Assembly: GCA_030141605.1 (NCBI GenBank) | Contig: JAQGDQ010000503.1 | Coordinates: forward strand, 7,501-68,877 | Source: Tubiluchus corallicola | Lineage: Eukaryota; Priapulida; Priapulimorpha; Priapulimorphida; Tubiluchidae | DNA length: 61,377 nucleotides | Direction of reading: 5' to 3' | Shown: piece by piece, positions 23,340 through 34,526 of the stretch | How positions within the stretch are numbered: position 1 is the first letter of the stretch | Layout: each line of letters starts with the position of its first letter | Made by a program: the position numbers and the translations under genes | Notes under the pieces: model-generated | Databases searched by the model: none | What the model was told of the DNA's origin: nothing | Seen by the model: only the letters and a program-made list of their open reading frames with translations

Positions 23340-23720
23340 TTGGTACACCTGCACTTTCTTACCTGCTCGTTTCATGCAAAACTTTTCCACTGGGTTCTAG
23401 CTATTTACTGGAATATTATTATATGATTAAATATAGCAGCGATTAAGACCTGAAAGATTGTAAACAGAAGGTTTTTTTAAATGGTGACAAAAATAGCTAT
23501 ACTTAATCAGTCCAGGTAACAGTTTAATGTAATTCGATTAAGTTATAAAAATAATAGTTCAGAAGATCACGACTATTAATTAAAATAATTGTTAACAATT
23601 TAGGCCTTTTAAGCAACTAAGCAGTCGGTAGGTTGGTATACAGGTTGTTTGGCGGGTATTTAGGCAAAGTAGTTGGGCAAGCACGTACATAGGCAGGTAG
23701 AAAGGCAGGTAGATAGATAA
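23340..23720 (+). repeat. Dispersed repeat family T, copy 1
   Basis: Shares the core ACCTGCTCGTTTCATGCAAA then ACTTTTCCA(C/T) with copies at 24060 and 31330, followed at similar spacing by AGNCCAGAAAG-like sequence and ending in a GGCAGGTAG-rich tail (23640-23720). No coding capacity was seen. Confidence 0.7.
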
Positions 23721-23859
23721 TTGAAAAGGTACAGTAATTATGGTCATAGATATAATAAAGTCTTTTATTGTTTATTAAACGATATTGTTCAATTGTTGTT
23801 TTTATTATTTAATTAAAAATCGAAAAAATAGTTCTTTTTTTAATTCTCTCTTTCCACCC

Positions 23860-24545
23860 AAAAGTACCCAGGTTTCAGTTTAAATATGAAATCTTCTTTT
23901 TGTAACAATTTTTATTCTTTAATAACTCTCATAAAAATGATCTATTTTTCCAAAGCTATTATTTTACAAGTGAAATTCCCCACTTTATCAAGTGTCAGGT
24001 TACTTGTGTAAGATCACAGGTCCATAAGCTAATAAACAACTTATAATTTCAGCTCAAGGTAACGCAGGTACATCTGTACTTTTTCATGTGCTCGTTTCAT
24101 GCAAAACTTTTCCATTAGTTCAAGACACGTACCCAGTCATTTGTTTAATATTATGTTGTCAAAAAATGTTGATTAAGCCCAGAAGGCCAGTAAAAGGAGA
24201 GCTTGTTTACCCTTTAGTCAGAAAGTAACTATATTCAGGTAATGCATGAATCAGTATAACCCAATTCCATTAAATAAAAAAATATTAACTAGTAACTAAA
24301 AAGAATTATTTTAGGCCTACTAAACGTGAAAGTAGCAAAACTTAAGTAGGCAAGCAGGCAAGCAGTAAGACAGGTAAGTAGGTAGCTGGCAAGGCAGGTA
24401 GGCACGCCGGTAGACAGGGATGTAGGTAGGTAGGCATGTAGCAAGGTAGGTAGACAGGCAGGCAGCAAGGTAGGTAGGAAAGTAGTTGGGTGGACGTGTA
24501 GATATGTTTGGCCTTAGGTAAGTAAGTAGGTGAGTGAGTGAGTAA
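23860..24545 (+). repeat. Dispersed repeat family T, copy 2
   Basis: Conserved landmarks: AATCTTCTTTTTGTAACAAT, AAGTGTCAGGTTACTTGT, GTAACGCAGGTACATCTGTA, CATGCAAAACTTTTCCATTA and CCAGAAGGCCAGTAAA, then a 200-bp tail of TAGG/CAGG/GTAG tetramers (about 24340-24540). Confidence 0.75.
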
Positions 24546-25439
24546 ACTTATTCACATAATTAAAATGTGTCTAACAAAGAAAAATAAACGCAATGATTAT
24601 TTAATTATTTAAAAATTTAATTTACAATGATTCACTTTGAAAATGGCATTTTTAACAGAAGACACTGATTGTAGCAAACAGCAGGATATCCTATATGTTC
24701 ACTGCAGCAAATAAATGAATCATTTCCAGTAAAATTTTTGGCCCTTCTTTAAATATTTAAAAATTTACTGTAAATAGTAATACCTGGCAAGATTAGTTTC
24801 ACTAATGATTAAAATATTCATTATAAATTTGAATATTGCTTTATATTTTTTGCTGCAATAGAATTAGGAATATCAGCAATACAATAAAAATTCAACAATT
24901 ATCTTTATATGGTCTGTGACTTTTCTGCTGATGTGAAACACAGGTATTACATGTATTAAATGATTACAAATTTGGTACTGTACTATTAAGGAAAATATCG
25001 ACTATCCAATCATGCTATTTGTTTAGTCATTTATAGATGATTTAATAAAACAAAATTAAAAAAATACGCTCTTTTCAGGCACTCCAACTTAGCCTATTGA
25101 GTAGCTTAGTCTGGTGTACACTTGCGTGATCGTACAAACAAGTCTTGTTTACTGATTGCCAGCCAGAGGCAGTGTTCTGCTGCTATTCCAGAAAAAAATA
25201 ACCAATGAGCCAAGGACAAATTAAGGCCGTCTAACTTTTAACAGGGATTTCTCCTTGGAAATAAAGTAGACTTGTGGCCAAAGTCTTATCAAAGGTTCCA
25301 GCTGGACACATGAAATTTTCTGCATTAGCCAATGTCACCCAAGATTGTACAATTATTAAAGTGCAAACACTGCAGTTACTGAAAGCTTTTTATTTTTCGA
25401 AAATTGATTTTTAATTTGTTTTGTGCTCTAAACACTGCA

Positions 25440-25795
25440 ATACATTGTACTGATCCCCCAATGCTCTACACTGTGCAATTACATGAAATTACACTGCATT
25501 ACATTGTATTTTCCCAACCAATGCTCTACACAGCGAAATTACGTGAGATTACACAGCATCATATTGTACTGGTTCATACTAATGCTCTAGGCAATGTAAA
25601 TACGTGAAATTACACTGCATTACAGTGCACTGCTTCATGCCATTGCTTTACACACAATGCAATTACATGAGATTACACTGCATTATATTTTACTGATTGA
25701 TACTAACGCTCTACATAGTGTAATTACAACAGATTATATTGCAATCCATTGTACTGATTCATACCAATGCTTCACACAATGCAATTTTGCACGCT
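25440..25795. repeat. About 60-64-bp imperfect tandem repeat, 6 copies
   Basis: Each unit contains ATGCTCTACAC, then AATTACATGAGATTACACTG, CATTACATTGTACTG and TTCATACC. Starts near 25462, 25522, 25581, 25645, 25709 and 25769. Confidence 0.85.
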
Positions 25796-26130
25796 AGTAG
25801 AAAAACGACTGAGAATAGCCGCCTATCGTGATTCTGGCGAACTAATTTTCCTAACACGTTTTTAATTTATTCACACAGTGGTACAGAAATGCTCTATTAT
25901 AAACATGAAAAGCTTAGCTTGTTGGGAGGATAAAGACTGAGCAGAGCCACCTATTGGTGATTTGGCAAACTAATCTTCCTAACACGTTTTTATTTTATTC
26001 ACACAGTGCTACAGAAATGCTCTGTTATAAACATGAAAAGCTTAGCTTGTTAGTAGGATAAAGACTGAGAAGAGCCACCTTTTGGTGATTTGGCAAACTA
26101 ATCTTCCTAACACGTTTTTATTCACACAGT
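25796..26130. repeat. About 120-bp tandem repeat, nearly 3 copies
   Basis: Unit landmarks: GACTGAGAA(T)AGCC(G/A)CC, GGCAAACTAATCTTCCTAAC, ACGTTTTTATT, TTCACACAGTG and ATAAACATGAAAAGCTTAGC. The third copy runs directly into the GA tract and so into segmental duplication copy 2. Confidence 0.88.
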
Positions 26131-26132
26131 GG

Positions 26133-26428
<296 letters not shown>

Positions 26429-27507
26429 CAAAAGAATGCTTATCACGTTTTTCGTACTAAAGCAACATTCTAGGTGTTTTTCCTTTTATTTCTTTTTGTG
26501 GGCGACAGAGAGCAGCAGCTTCCAATCTCAAAACGAGTGTCATGTGTTGTGCATGAGGTGGCAACAGTAATTTACCAGAAGTCAATGTATTCACACAGCA
26601 AAAGTGATTATGAAATGTGTGAAATACAGAGAGGAATAGAGTAAAATAAACTTGTGAATCTGACAGATTATTGAACTTTAACTTTAGAAATTTTTTTGAG
26701 AATTTCATCTTTTTAAGAGACGATTATAAGTGTTACATTCATTAAATTGCTTTCTTTACTTTTATGCTTAATGATGAAATAAATATTTCAATTAAATTCT
26801 CTACTTCAAATATGACTAATGGTAGAAACGTCTAAAAAATCAGACATTAAGCTGGATTTGAAGCAAAGACCTCGAAATACAAACTCAAATTATTTAATCA
26901 GTAAACTACGCTTGTTTCTTGTGACTAAAGCAGATTTTTAATTTCTCTAGTGTTATAGTTTGCTATATATTGCTATATTACAGTGTTATAATATTAAACC
27001 AGGTTTTATCCTGGTCACAAGTAACTGAGTGGTCTAAGTGTTTACGTGATCGTAACTCAAACATTCAATAAAGTGAGAGTGTTTTCTGTAATTCATCAAT
27101 TATAAACTCGTTCCATTTATGAATTTACAACTTATTTACGTAAGTGTGGAGTAGATTCACATTGTAGTTTCACGAGATAAAACAAGAAGAAACTATATAA
27201 AAGCAAACAACACTAATTTAGTACCTGCTACAATAAATTTAATAATTGTTTAATGTCGTCATTATTACATTGTTATTTTATTGTTACAAAAACAACATAA
27301 GAAATTAATCACCATGCATATTCGTAAAATATTTACAATGTAATACAATTAAAATTTTTTCTAAATTCTCAATTTTGTTCATTACTCTAAACATCAATCT
27401 AAATTTTACATTAGACTGAGAACTTTTTACACATTAATTGTAATGTAATAGTGTTCAGTGCCATCAGACTCTCTATATGCTGTCCACTATATTCTAACAT
27501 TATTTAA

Positions 27508-27626
27508 AATCAGCAGTACCGGAGATCTACCCCAGCAGTATAAGAAATCTACCTCAGCAATACCGGAAATCTGCCCCAGCAGTACCGGAAATCTACCCCA
27601 GCAGTACAAGAAATCTACTTCAGCAG
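27508..27626. repeat. 22-bp tandem repeat in the 3' flank of ankyrin gene 2, 5 copies
   Basis: Unit AGCAGTACCGGAAATCTACC then CC. Copy 1 of the duplication has only two to three units at 12154-12210, so this array changed length after the duplication. Confidence 0.9.
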
Positions 27627-27688
27627 AAACAGTTGTAATCCTACCGTCTCATAACACATAACAGTGAAGCCATAACTTATTCAATTAT

Positions 27689-28900
27689 TTACAATGATTC
27701 TTCTGAACTTTCTAGTGTTGAATCAGCATCAACAGCGAGTAAGCGCTGAACTAAATACACGTGCCCATTATCAGATGCCAACATGACAGCAGTCCGTCCA
27801 TCGTTGTTACTGATGTTGATATCAGCTCCCCTATCTAGTAAGAGCTGAACTACATTCAAGTACCCTTCAATAGATGCCAACATGAGAGCAGTCTCTCCAT
27901 AGTTGTCACTGATGTTAGTATCAGATCCACTGTCTAGTAAGAGCTGAACTATATTCACGTTCCCATTAATAGATGCCGACATGAGAGCAGTCTCCTCATC
28001 GTTGTCACTGATGTTAATATCAGCTCCACTGTCAAGTAAGAGCTGAACTACATTCAAGTGCCCATTAAAAGATGCCAACATGAGAGCAGTCCGTCCATCG
28101 TAGTCACTGATGTTAATATCAGCTCCACTGTCTAGTAAGAGCTGAACTACATTCAGGTACCCATGAGTAGATGCCAACATGAGAGCAGTCCGTCCATCGT
28201 AGTCACTGATGTTAATATCAGCTCCACTGTTTAGTAAGAGCTGAACTACATTCAGGTACCCATGAGTAGATGCCAACATGAGAGCAGTCCGTCCATCGTT
28301 GTCACTGATGTTAATATCGGCTCCACTATGTAGTAAGAGCTGAACTACATTTACGTGGCCATCAATAGATGCCAACATGAGAGCAGTCTCCTCATCGTTG
28401 TTACTGATGTTAATATCAGCTCCACTGTCTAGTAAGAGCTGAACTACATTCACGTGTGCATTAACAGATGCCCACATGAGAGCAGTCTCTCCATAGTGGC
28501 TACTGATGTTAATATCAGCTCCACTATCTAGTAAGAGCTGAACTACATTCAAGTGCCCATTAACAGATGCCCGGATGAGAGCAGTCTCTCCATCGCTGTT
28601 GCTGATGTTGATATCAGCTCCACTATCTAGTAAGAGCTGAACTACATTCACGTGCCCATTTCTAGCTGCCCGCATGAAAGCAGCCTCTCCATAGTTGCTA
28701 CTGATGTTAATATCAGCTCCACTGTCTAGTAAGAGCTGAACTACATTCACGTGCTCATTTCTAGCTGCTTTCATGAGAGCAGTCTCTCCACACCAGTCAT
28801 TTTCTTTGAAGTTGCAGTCAGCACCTTCAGTGAGCAACCGCTGGACTTCATGAATGTCTCCATCTTTAGCTGCTAGAAGTTGTCTAGATGCTTCAGTCAT
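27689..28900 (-). CDS. Ankyrin-repeat protein, 12 repeats (ankyrin gene 2)
   Basis: Single-exon ORF of 403 residues, paralogue of the 12267-13796 gene. I count 12 ankyrin repeats from GDIHEVQRLLTEGAD to GHVYLVQRLLAVDAD, with the same acidic end (SSEESL). It differs from gene 1 in repeat number and in which variant repeats it carries. The gene 1 start codon aligns with ACG here; translation instead would begin at an in-frame ATG seven codons further in (MTEASRQLL). A polyadenylation signal conserved in copy 1 at about 12076 is altered here (ACATTAATTG). Probably functional, but the start change and altered 3' flank leave some doubt. Confidence 0.8.
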   Translation of the reverse strand: MTEASRQLLAAKDGDIHEVQRLLTEGADCNFKENDWCGETALMKAARNEHVNVVQLLLDSGADINISSNYGEAAFMRAARNGHVNVVQLLLDSGADINISNSDGETALIRASVNGHLNVVQLLLDSGADINISSHYGETALMWASVNAHVNVVQLLLDSGADINISNNDEETALMLASIDGHVNVVQLLLHSGADINISDNDGRTALMLASTHGYLNVVQLLLNSGADINISDYDGRTALMLASTHGYLNVVQLLLDSGADINISDYDGRTALMLASFNGHLNVVQLLLDSGADINISDNDEETALMSASINGNVNIVQLLLDSGSDTNISDNYGETALMLASIEGYLNVVQLLLDRGADINISNNDGRTAVMLASDNGHVYLVQRLLAVDADSTLESSEESL

Positions 28901-29132
28901 GCCTGCTCTTTTAGAACGAAGCGTTTCTAAATCTATCTAGTTCTCAGATCAGAATCGCCCTAGTGCAGCATTCCTACAGGATAAACCTGACAGCGCCACC
29001 TATAGATAATAGGAAAAACAATTATTTTAATTTGAAAGACATTGTTTTAATGTGCTTTATTTTATAGAGTGGGTGTTTATCATTTTAATCATTTTGAAAT
29101 CATTGTTTAGGAAATTGATTCAAATCAAACAT

Positions 29133-30530
29133 ACATACACATACATATACATACACATAAATATGCATACCTAGCAGAAAAAGAAAAATAACTAAAGTTG
29201 TAGGGCTAACAGGCAATTGGGGTATAGACATAACATAAAATACAATCTCACAAGTAGCAGTGCAATAATATATATAAAGATGGCATTGTTACTATTTCTA
29301 TTTTTACTATCTCTATGGCAAAATTAATGGTTAGTATCACTGTAAGTTAGTGTTAAGATCTTCAGCATATATAATAATTGAGTTTTTTCAATTCATATTT
29401 ATATACGGTTTGGTGAGTTCAAATTGAGTGTAATATTAGTTTAAGTTTTAGTTATGTAAACAATTCCAAGACTAGGTATAAAGAGAAATAAGTATGTTTT
29501 TGAAGTTTGACACAAGGTAATTAAGAGATTTGTTTTTGAACTTCTGAGGAATAGGGTTCAAAATTCGTGGGCCTTGATACTTGAGTGAACGTTGAGCTTT
29601 GGTTGTATTGCATCTTTTGACAATGTAGGTATTACTTTATGCAAACCGCGTTTGGTGGTTACGCAAAGCTGAAGGTTCACTCAAGTATCCATTAATTAGT
29701 TTAGGTAGCTTGTGATTCATGAATTTGAAAACAAATTTAGCCATTTCTAAGTTATAAATGTCAGCTATTTTTAAAATTCTTAGTGTTGCATGGTCCCTGA
29801 AACCAGCAAAACAGACAGCTTTTACAATCTTGTTTTGAGGTACAGCAACATTGTGTGTCAGTTTTGTTGGCTGATCCCCATGTAAGTATTCCGTATTGTA
29901 AGTAGGGAAAAACTAGTCCGTAATATATTAATTTCAAAGTTTGCGTATGTAGGTAGAGCCGATGTTTAAAAAGTAATCCTGTTATTTTACTAATTTTACA
30001 TGTTATATGTTTTATATGTGTACTCCAGTTAAGCTTGCTATCGGTAAAGACACCCAGATATTTTATATAGTTGGACCGGCTAATAATTACATTATTAATA
30101 TTAATTTGGAAGTTATTCACATCTGGATTAGGTTTTTGACTTGAATAGAGAATAAACTTAGTTTTTTGATAGTTTAATGTTAGTTTATTTGCTTTTAACC
30201 AGGTATCAATTTTATTTAATTGTTGGTTGACAGTATTTTGTAGATTATGGATATCAGGTCCATCCATAAATGGCTTAGTATCATCCACAAACATTCGTGT
30301 ATCAAGGTTAGTACAATCGACAGGGTCGGCTACTGCTTGGTCATCTGTCCCAATTAGACGTGCATCACCTTTCTGTCTAGTAGATTGACAGTAACTTTCA
30401 GAAACAAAAGTGGTAGATCTAGTTATTGCATTAGTGGGTGTTGATTTAGTATATGTCTCAGTACCTTGAGTTTCAACATTTGAAACCCTTGATGCTTTAT
30501 CCATTTTAGAGCTTTCTTTAGATTTTTTGC
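29133..30530 (-). pseudogene. Non-LTR retrotransposon (CR1/L2-like) fragment, internally deleted
   Basis: The minus-strand ORF at 29761-30504 contains the second half of a reverse transcriptase: the catalytic-box variant FVDDTKPF, then NKIDTWLKANKLTLNYQKTK, YIKYLGVFTDSKLNW and LKLIYYGLVFPYLQYGILTW. Beyond a frameshift the C-terminal part continues at about 29760-29450 (MAKFVFKFMNHKLPKLING; YQGPRILNPIPQKFKNKSLN), with a stop inside. The ORF start (MDKASRVSNVE...) is not RT sequence and looks like part of an upstream ORF fused by deletion. The 3' end carries a TATG/CATA-rich tail at 29133-29165. Dead copy. Confidence 0.85.
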
Positions 30531-30667
30531 TACCACTCAGATTAGCAGTACACTTTTTATTGCTTAGACAATCACTTGCTGATGATTTGGAACTTCTTAA
30601 TCTTATTAGAGGTAGCTATGAGGCATTAGCTTACTGTTACATAAGTTTATTAGCGTCTGTTTACTAC

Positions 30668-30806
30668 CGTTCGCTAGGTTCAGCTCAGCTTCATAAATTG
30701 TTTGGCGTGGAAAACTTCGAGGCTTTACACCGATAGTAATGGCGGCTGGAACTACACTCCAGGTTACGGCATACAGCAGTGTCAAGGCCACGACAAGGCC
30801 AGACAT
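30668..30806 (-). CDS. Orphan first coding exon with signal peptide
   Basis: The minus-strand ATG at 30806 opens MSGLVVALTLLYAVTWSVVP and continues AAITIGVKPRSFPRQTIYEA, ELNLAN. A donor-like ACG|GTAGTAAA ends the exon after the first base of a codon. The hydrophobic core and small residues (VVPAA) give a good signal peptide with likely cleavage before ITIGV. I do not recognise the mature sequence. The LINE at 29.1-30.5 kb would lie in the first intron. No downstream exon could be assigned, so this may be a gene disrupted by later insertions or a stray exon. Confidence 0.45.
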
Positions 30807-31119
30807 CTTCTTCGTCTCAGAACTGAACTAAACTTTTTGTGCGCACTGTTACTTTATTACTGATTCGAAATTCATCATCTTTGATACTGTATTCACATTT
30901 GCTTAGAATTAGATACGACTCGAATTCGAAAGCCGGAGTTCGATTCGATTTCTGGTAGTCTCTGGTCATCGCAACTCATTTTCTGAGCAAATTATATCAA
31001 ACTCAAACAAAATCAAAAACAAACTACATGAAAAAAAGATTTTCTGTTTGATTTTTTACTGTAACTGCTGATTATTTAATTAATTTTAACAAATAGTTTA
31101 TTTTTAATCCTTCTTCCTT

Positions 31120-31745
31120 CCTTCCACCAGATGGTGCCTGTTTTGTGTTGAAATGTTACATCTTCTTTTTGTGAGATTTTTTATTCATAAATCACTCTCA
31201 TAAACACGATCTTATTTTCATAATGTCCAAATTACCTAAGTGTCAGGTTATTTGTTGACAAACATTACTCATGATTACTGGTCTGACAAGTAAATAAGCA
31301 GCTTATATAGGTAGCACAAGGTAACGTAGGTACATCTTTCTCACGTGCTCATTTCATGCAAAACTTTTCCATCAGTTCCAGCTATGTACCCAACTATTTG
31401 AATAATATGTAAATAAAACAGCCATTAAATCCAGAAAGCCAGTAAACCGGAAGCTTATCTACATTCTAGAAAATAACTATAACCACTCAGTGCATGTATC
31501 AGTATTAAATAATTCGAGGGTTTATTATGAAAATAATATTTTGCTATATGATAACTATTAATTTCAAAATCATAAGAATTGACAACTTTGACTAATTAAG
31601 CAAGCAGTAATTAAAAAGTAAGTAGGTAGGCAGACAGGTAGGTAGCTAGGTAGGTAGGCAGGCACTCAGGCAGGTAGGTAGGTAGGTAGGTTGGTAGGCA
31701 GGCAGACAGGTAGGCAGACAGGCAGGTAGGTAGGTAGGTACTAGA
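31120..31745 (+). repeat. Dispersed repeat family T, copy 3
   Basis: Landmarks shared with copy 2: AAGTGTCAGGTTATTTGT, GTAACGTAGGTACATCTT, CATGCAAAACTTTTCCATCA and CCAGAAAGCCAGTAAA, then a tail of TAGG/CAGG tetramers at 31617-31740. A unique 200-bp block (31741-31945) separates that tail from a further TAGGTAGGTAGG at about 31953. Confidence 0.75.
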
Positions 31746-32109
31746 GTGTAACATTATCTAATAGGCCCGAAAAGCTATATTGAGCAGAGCGAAAATTCAA
31801 ATTCAGCCAGAAGTCACTTTTGACATTTGTCAAAATTTCGAAATAATAGATGCCATAATCTTGTGGGTGTGTCTTTTCCTTAAATTTTAAGATAAAGATT
31901 AAGAAATTAACTTCTGCACAAATTTGTTTGTAGAAAAACAAAATACAACTCAGGTAGGTAGGTCAGTTTCAACACTTAGGATTACCTGCTGATCCATATT
32001 ATTGTCTAGCTGTATTAACAATCTTTTTTCAGAACGTGGACACTGTGGATCTACCTGAACTGCTTTATTCTTCTGCTAATGTGGGCTGAGAAACGTTTAA
32101 CTCTCTTCT

Positions 32110-32754
32110 ACAGTTTTCTACTTTAAATCAAGTCCTGATCAGTATGACTTAGATAATTATAGATCACATTATGATAATAAATATTACAAGATTCAAACTT
32201 TATTAGAAGATCCTAAATTTAGTACAACACCTAAAGACATAAGTTTCGTCCATTTTAACAATAACAGTTATTTCTCCGACACCCTTGACCTTCTACCTCT
32301 CTTTCAACAAAAACCAGTGCTTTGTTATTGCAGTAACAGAGACATGCCTCAAAGACAATGTCCATTTTTTGTGTAATTTGCCTAATTATTCATTCGTAAA
32401 ATATTAATTCTAAAACTGCTGCTGGGGGAATTGGCTTGTATATCCATGAAAACTTTTCCTTCAATCGAATCCATGAATTTAAAATAAACTGTTCGAAAAA
32501 TTTTCCAAACTCATTACCAGTCTGCTCTAGCTCAATTCAGGTGGATCATTAATGGGTGGAACTGATTCCTGCGAATAATAGCTTTGAAAAACCTATTATA
32601 TTCGGTGTTATATATCGCCATCCCAATAATTCAATCAACATATATATATTGTTATATATATGGATGGATGGATGGATTGATGGATGGATGGATGGATGGA
32701 TGGATGGATGGATGGATGGATGGATGGATGGATGGATGGATGGATGGATGGATG

Positions 32755-32836
<82 letters not shown>

Positions 32837-32840
32837 GAGT

Positions 32841-32901
<61 letters not shown>

Positions 32902-33020
32902 TGGGGCCGTTTGTATGTAAGAAAGAACACCAGACTTTGCTAATGGTGTCAGTACTATATTAAATTTTAAAGTCAAATACAACATGTAATTTCATCGGAC
33001 CACAATCTGATTTAACACAT
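32110..33020 (+). pseudogene. LINE endonuclease domain, decayed and split by microsatellites
   Basis: Plus-strand fragments in several frames match the order of an apurinic-like endonuclease domain of CR1/L2 LINEs: [45 protein letters not shown] and [12 protein letters not shown] up to 32640. The C-terminal motif VISSDHNLI (SDH catalytic triplet) then follows at about 32986-33015. Between them are 260 bp of simple repeats instead of the middle of the domain. Related by motif to the better preserved copy at 51223-52130. Confidence 0.7.
32640..32897. repeat. Compound microsatellite (TA)n-(GGAT)n-(GATA)n-(GA)n
   Basis: Four adjacent simple-repeat types in order: a short TA stretch, about 24 GGAT, about 19 GATA, and about 30 GA. 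They sit where the central endonuclease sequence of a LINE should be. Ser/Leu and Ile/His/Pro repeat ORFs here are artefacts. Confidence 0.97.
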
Positions 33021-33639
33021 CAGCTTGCCTGAACTGCTTGCTTGGTTTAGTACACAGACTAAGTCGTTTTGTGCTACATACGACGTCTACGAAATGTGTA
33101 AAAATATCCATGAAAAGTTCGATTCAACACAAATACTGTCCGTTTTACATTTTGTCAAAGTCATTTTGCTCGTTTTATATTACTTACCAACTATACAAAA
33201 CGTTGCAAATGATTTATTTCACACTTTTCCAGAAATGAATGAATATGAAACGTTTCGAAATTTTATAAAAATTTAATGTCCAGATAACTGTCCACATAAA
33301 ATGTAACATATATAATAATTATGTTTTAGGTGCGGGTAAAGATGTTACCTGATCAACAAAAAATATTTCCTATATAGCAGAAACAAAAGGTCCCAAGTTC
33401 AAAACTAGGTTTATCACAACTTTTTTAACTTTGCTACCAAATTCGAACTACTTGTGGTATACATATGAATTGCAATATGGCCGAAATGAAGTTTCGCACA
33501 AGATTTCATTGAAAATGCGATTATATAATACTAATATAATGTATATTTGCGTTATTATATTATATTATATATATTATATTATGTATTATATATATATATA
33601 TTGCATGCTTTCCAGTGAAATTTGAATGGCCGGGTTGTT

Positions 33640-34082
33640 TACACTAATGGTTTTTATTATACAGCTTCATTGATGGGCATTTGCATAGTTAGTTGTCAGG
33701 CATTCAAAATACTTCTTAAAGCAATGCCTAGAGAAGATGGCATTTTATATTCAAATGAGAGGATTTTCCACAATTTAGTCCCCGTTTGCTGTATTGTTTT
33801 GAGGCAGTGCATTGTTCTGTTTTGTTTTTGATAAAAACTTCTTCTTGATGCAGCTCTAGTGTTGTAGTCATGGTGGTTGCTAATTTTACTAAAGTAACTG
33901 TGAAACAGTCCTGCTAGCATACTATAGTTAGATACATACATAAACTTAACAGCAGTATAGTTTAAGGTCCGAACTTTCCAGAATGATGAAGAATCTGGCG
34001 TAGCAAAAAACCGAATAAAACTTTTGAGTTGAATAAGCGGTGCGCCGGCAAGTCTCCTAAAATCATACAACGCGTACAACAT
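33640..34082 (-). pseudogene. LINE reverse-transcriptase C-terminal fragment
   Basis: The minus-strand ORF at 33696-34082 has the carboxyl end typical of CR1/L2-like LINE polyproteins: HDYNTRAASRRSFYQKQNRT followed by GTKLWKILSFEYK. This is the region after the RT thumb. The element is truncated upstream and I saw no intact RT core. Confidence 0.75.
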
Positions 34083-34526
34083 GGCGTTCTGTGTACTACT
34101 GAATTTTTGTACATAAATCGTGTATATAAAAAATGTTTTTCTTCAACTAAAGAAAATATCTTGACTACTAAACGGGTAGGTTTTCCACGTACAATAAAAC
34201 CTTTGACCAAGAAAAATTCTATTTCATAAAAAATGTTGATTTATTTTATACTGGTTTCAGTAAACAATCTCAACTGGATATATCGTACACTTTAGGCTTT
34301 AATAAATGATTCACGATGATGATGACGATTTGGTGTACAATTATAAGGCCTCATTTAAGGATTCGATGTCTGACATATATACAAAATTTGGCTGGAAATT
34401 TTCACTTTGCCAAAACATCCTAACATTGATCGACGTGACGATGAATTTTAAATTAAATTACGTTTTTTTGGAAATGTGGCTGGGTGTGAATGTCCATCTA
34501 TAAACGACAGATTTCAATTTAACGAC

